Shown here: in pieces, positions 4,648 through 6,319 of the stretch
Layout: every line of letters begins with the position of its first letter
Numbering within the stretch: position 1 is the first letter of the stretch
From: Phycisphaeraceae bacterium
GTDB taxonomy: Bacteria > Planctomycetota > Phycisphaerae > Phycisphaerales > Phycisphaeraceae
Assembly: GCA_028281215.1 (NCBI GenBank)
Contig: JANQKH010000084.1
Coordinates: forward strand, 1 to 6,319
Direction: 5' to 3'
DNA: 6,319 nucleotides
Made by a program: the position numbers and the translations under genes
Notes under the pieces: generated by a model
Told to the model about the DNA's origin: nothing
The model's input: only the letters and a program-made list of their open reading frames with translations
Databases searched by the model: none

Positions 4648-5421
4648 ATGCCATTGCTAGAAATCACCAACCTCCACGCCTCTGTCGAGGACAACGAAAT
4701 CCTCAAAGGTCTCGACCTGACCATCGAACCCGGCCAGGTGCATGCCATCATGGGCCTCAATGGTTCGGGCAAGAGCACGCTTGCTCGTGTGCTTGCCGGC
4801 CACGAAGACTACGAAGTCACCGCCGGCGCAATCGGGTTCAATGACAAAGATCTGCTCGAACTGGAAACCGATGAGCGCGCCTGTGAAGGCGTATTCATGG
4901 CGTTTCAATACCCGGTCGAAATCCCCGGCGTGAGCAATACCGAATTTCTCAAAGCAACGATCAACGCCGTGCGCAAGTATCGCGGGCTGGATGAACTGGA
5001 CGCCGTCGCATTCCTCAAACTCGTGCGCGAGAAGATGAAGGAAGTCGACATGCCCGAAGACCTGCTGCGACGGTCGGTCAACGAAGGCTTCTCCGGCGGC
5101 GAAAAGAAAAAACATGAAGTGTTTCAAATGTCGCTGCTCGATCCGACATTCGCCATTCTGGATGAAACCGATTCCGGGCTCGACATCGACGCACTGCGCA
5201 CCGTCGCGGACGGTGTGAACCAACTGCGCGACGGCAAGCGTTCATTCCTCGTGATCACGCACTACCAACGGCTATTGGAATACATCGTGCCGGACATCGT
5301 GCACATCATGATCGACGGACGCATCGTGAAATCCGGGCCGAAAGAACTGGCGGTCGAGATGGACACGAAAGGCTACGACTGGATTCGCGAGGAACTGGGC
5401 CTGACCGCGGCGTCGAATTAG
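4648..5421 (+). CDS. sufC: SufC, ABC-type ATPase of the Fe-S assembly complex
   Basis: SufC is the soluble ATPase that dimerises on SufB-SufD and drives the rearrangement needed for cluster assembly; despite the ABC fold it is not a transporter. From the ATG at 4648 the protein has 257 residues (family about 250) and begins MPLLEITNLHASVEDNEILKGL, the standard SufC start. Walker A is GLNGSGKST at 36-44 with Lys42, the Q-loop is AFQYPVEIPG with Gln87, and the signature is FSGGEKKK (148-155). Walker B/D-loop is FAILDETDSGLDID (168-181) with Glu173, and the H-loop is ITHYQRLL with His205. All catalytic elements are intact. Starting at 4594 would add 18 residues (MINVERRIADP...) encoded partly by a hairpin and without family support. 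The gene begins 81 bp after sufB and is followed by sufD. Confidence 0.96.
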   Translation: MPLLEITNLHASVEDNEILKGLDLTIEPGQVHAIMGLNGSGKSTLARVLAGHEDYEVTAGAIGFNDKDLLELETDERACEGVFMAFQYPVEIPGVSNTEFLKATINAVRKYRGLDELDAVAFLKLVREKMKEVDMPEDLLRRSVNEGFSGGEKKKHEVFQMSLLDPTFAILDETDSGLDIDALRTVADGVNQLRDGKRSFLVITHYQRLLEYIVPDIVHIMIDGRIVKSGPKELAVEMDTKGYDWIREELGLTAASN

Positions 5422-5441
5422 CATGCAACGATCCGCAAAAG

Positions 5442-5468
5442 TGGTGGGACAGGACGGCCGACCCACCA
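5442..5468 (+). repeat. Inverted repeat in the sufC-sufD junction
   Basis: TGGTGGG (5442-5448) and CCCACCA (5462-5468) are exact inverted copies around a 13-nt centre. The element lies between the sufC stop and the preferred sufD start at 5501. Its GGTGGG/CCCACC arms look like a dispersed intergenic repeat, which argues that this stretch is not coding. That class assignment is from memory only. Confidence 0.5.
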
Positions 5469-5500
5469 AGAACGCAAAACCTCTAGTAGAAACCACCGAG

Positions 5501-6319
5501 ATGATTGCAGTGACCGAACAAGCAACGGCAACGGGCGTTGTCGCCAATTTGGAAAGCCAGGCTCGCGAACTGATCGGCAACGGACCGGACTGGTTGCGGC
5601 CGACACGATTCGCGGCGATTGAGCGATTCGTCAAACTAGGTTTTCCGACCACCAAGTGGGAAGACTGGCGTTTTACGCGCGTCGCTCCGATCGCGGACAC
5701 CGAATTCCGCCTGCCGGACACACCGCCGGACCTGACCGCCGAGCAGATCAAGCCGTTCCTTGTGCCGCACTTGGACTGCACAAACCTGGTGTTCGAGGAC
5801 GGATACTTTCGCCCGGAGTTGTCGGACACGCCGGACCTTCCCGCCGGCGCGAAAGTCGCCACACTGCATGAATCGCTTGATGAGCCCACGGTCCGCCATC
5901 ACTTGGGTAAGTACGCGCCGTTTGAAAATGAACCATTCACCGCGTTAAACCTTGCATTCCTTGGCGATGGTTACTTCATCGAAGTGCCGGATAACACGGT
6001 GATCGACAAGCCGATCCACGTGCTGAACGTAACGAGCAAACGTTGCGGGCAATCACCGATCATGACGCATGGGCGGAATCTCGTGGTAGTCGGCAAGCAG
6101 TCGGACGTGCGCATCATCGAACACTACGTGAGCCTATGCGACGACTGCGTGTACCTGAACAACGCGGTGACGGAGTTCGCCATTGATCAAGGGGCGAACG
6201 CCGCGCACTACTTCATCGAGGAGGACAGCCTCAAGTCATTCAATGTGTCGGCGTTACACGCACACATCGGTGAAGAAGCGAACCTCGACTCACACACCGT
6301 GTTGCTCGACGGCGCGATT
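5501..6319 (+). CDS. sufD: SufD, scaffold partner of SufB (3' end outside window)
   Basis: The frame stays open to the right edge, giving the first 273 residues of a protein that is usually about 430 long. SufD pairs with SufB through a beta-helix core and C-terminal helices to form the SufBC2D scaffold, and in E. coli it assists iron acquisition. The N-terminal hallmark GFPTTKWEDWRFT is present. The beta-helix core begins with VVVGKQSDVRIIEHYV and continues through YLNNAVTEF, ANAAHYFIEEDS and HIGEEANLDSHTVLLDGAI at the edge. The catalytic histidine region of SufD lies beyond the window. The ATG at 5501 is preferred because it leaves about 47 residues before GFP, close to other SufD proteins. 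An upstream in-frame ATG at 5423, one base after the sufC stop, would add 26 residues that run through an inverted repeat. Neither start has a clear SD. Confidence 0.94.
   Translation, partial: MIAVTEQATATGVVANLESQARELIGNGPDWLRPTRFAAIERFVKLGFPTTKWEDWRFTRVAPIADTEFRLPDTPPDLTAEQIKPFLVPHLDCTNLVFEDGYFRPELSDTPDLPAGAKVATLHESLDEPTVRHHLGKYAPFENEPFTALNLAFLGDGYFIEVPDNTVIDKPIHVLNVTSKRCGQSPIMTHGRNLVVVGKQSDVRIIEHYVSLCDDCVYLNNAVTEFAIDQGANAAHYFIEEDSLKSFNVSALHAHIGEEANLDSHTVLLDGAI

Overview
The window most likely comes from a planctomycete or close relative. This is inference from gene content: two sulfatase genes sit side by side, the complete one has a secretion signal and a CxAxR active-site variant, several starts lack a clear Shine-Dalgarno sequence, and an Rrf2-sufBCD cluster lies next door. 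No rRNA, tRNA, CRISPR array or transposase is visible.

Layout. Positions 1-173 (+) hold the last 56 codons of a gene that looks like a sulfatase C-terminus. It converges, 30 bp apart, on a complete secreted sulfatase gene read on the minus strand (1706 down to 204). A gene-free stretch of 800 bp (1707-2506) separates this sulfatase from the divergently read suf cluster. The stretch is not featureless. Its sulfatase-proximal half carries a dense cluster of TGTCCG/CGGACA hexamers (12 exact copies between 1817 and 2043), five of which (one degenerate) form a tandem array with 10-11 bp spacing. The cluster is bracketed by a 14-bp exact direct repeat. The suf-proximal half carries a good sigma70-type promoter (TTGAAT-17 bp-TATATT), a 19-bp dyad over its -35 box, and a perfect 9-bp tandem duplication just before the first start codon.

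The right half (2507-6319, +) is an iron-sulfur cluster assembly operon. It runs: Rrf2-family regulator with a Cys cluster, sufB, sufC, and the 5' part of sufD (cut by the window edge). SufB, SufC and SufD form the SufBC2D scaffold-ATPase complex. The Rrf2 protein is the likely Fe-S-sensing regulator of its own operon. Each of the three gene junctions contains an inverted repeat (3056-3093, 4611-4627, 5442-5468). The partners SufS and SufE/SufU are not in the window.

The protein families are ordinary and confidently assigned. The unusual material is in the non-coding DNA: the helically phased TGTCCG array, the dyad on the suf promoter that shares the core GTCCG, and the junction inverted repeats.
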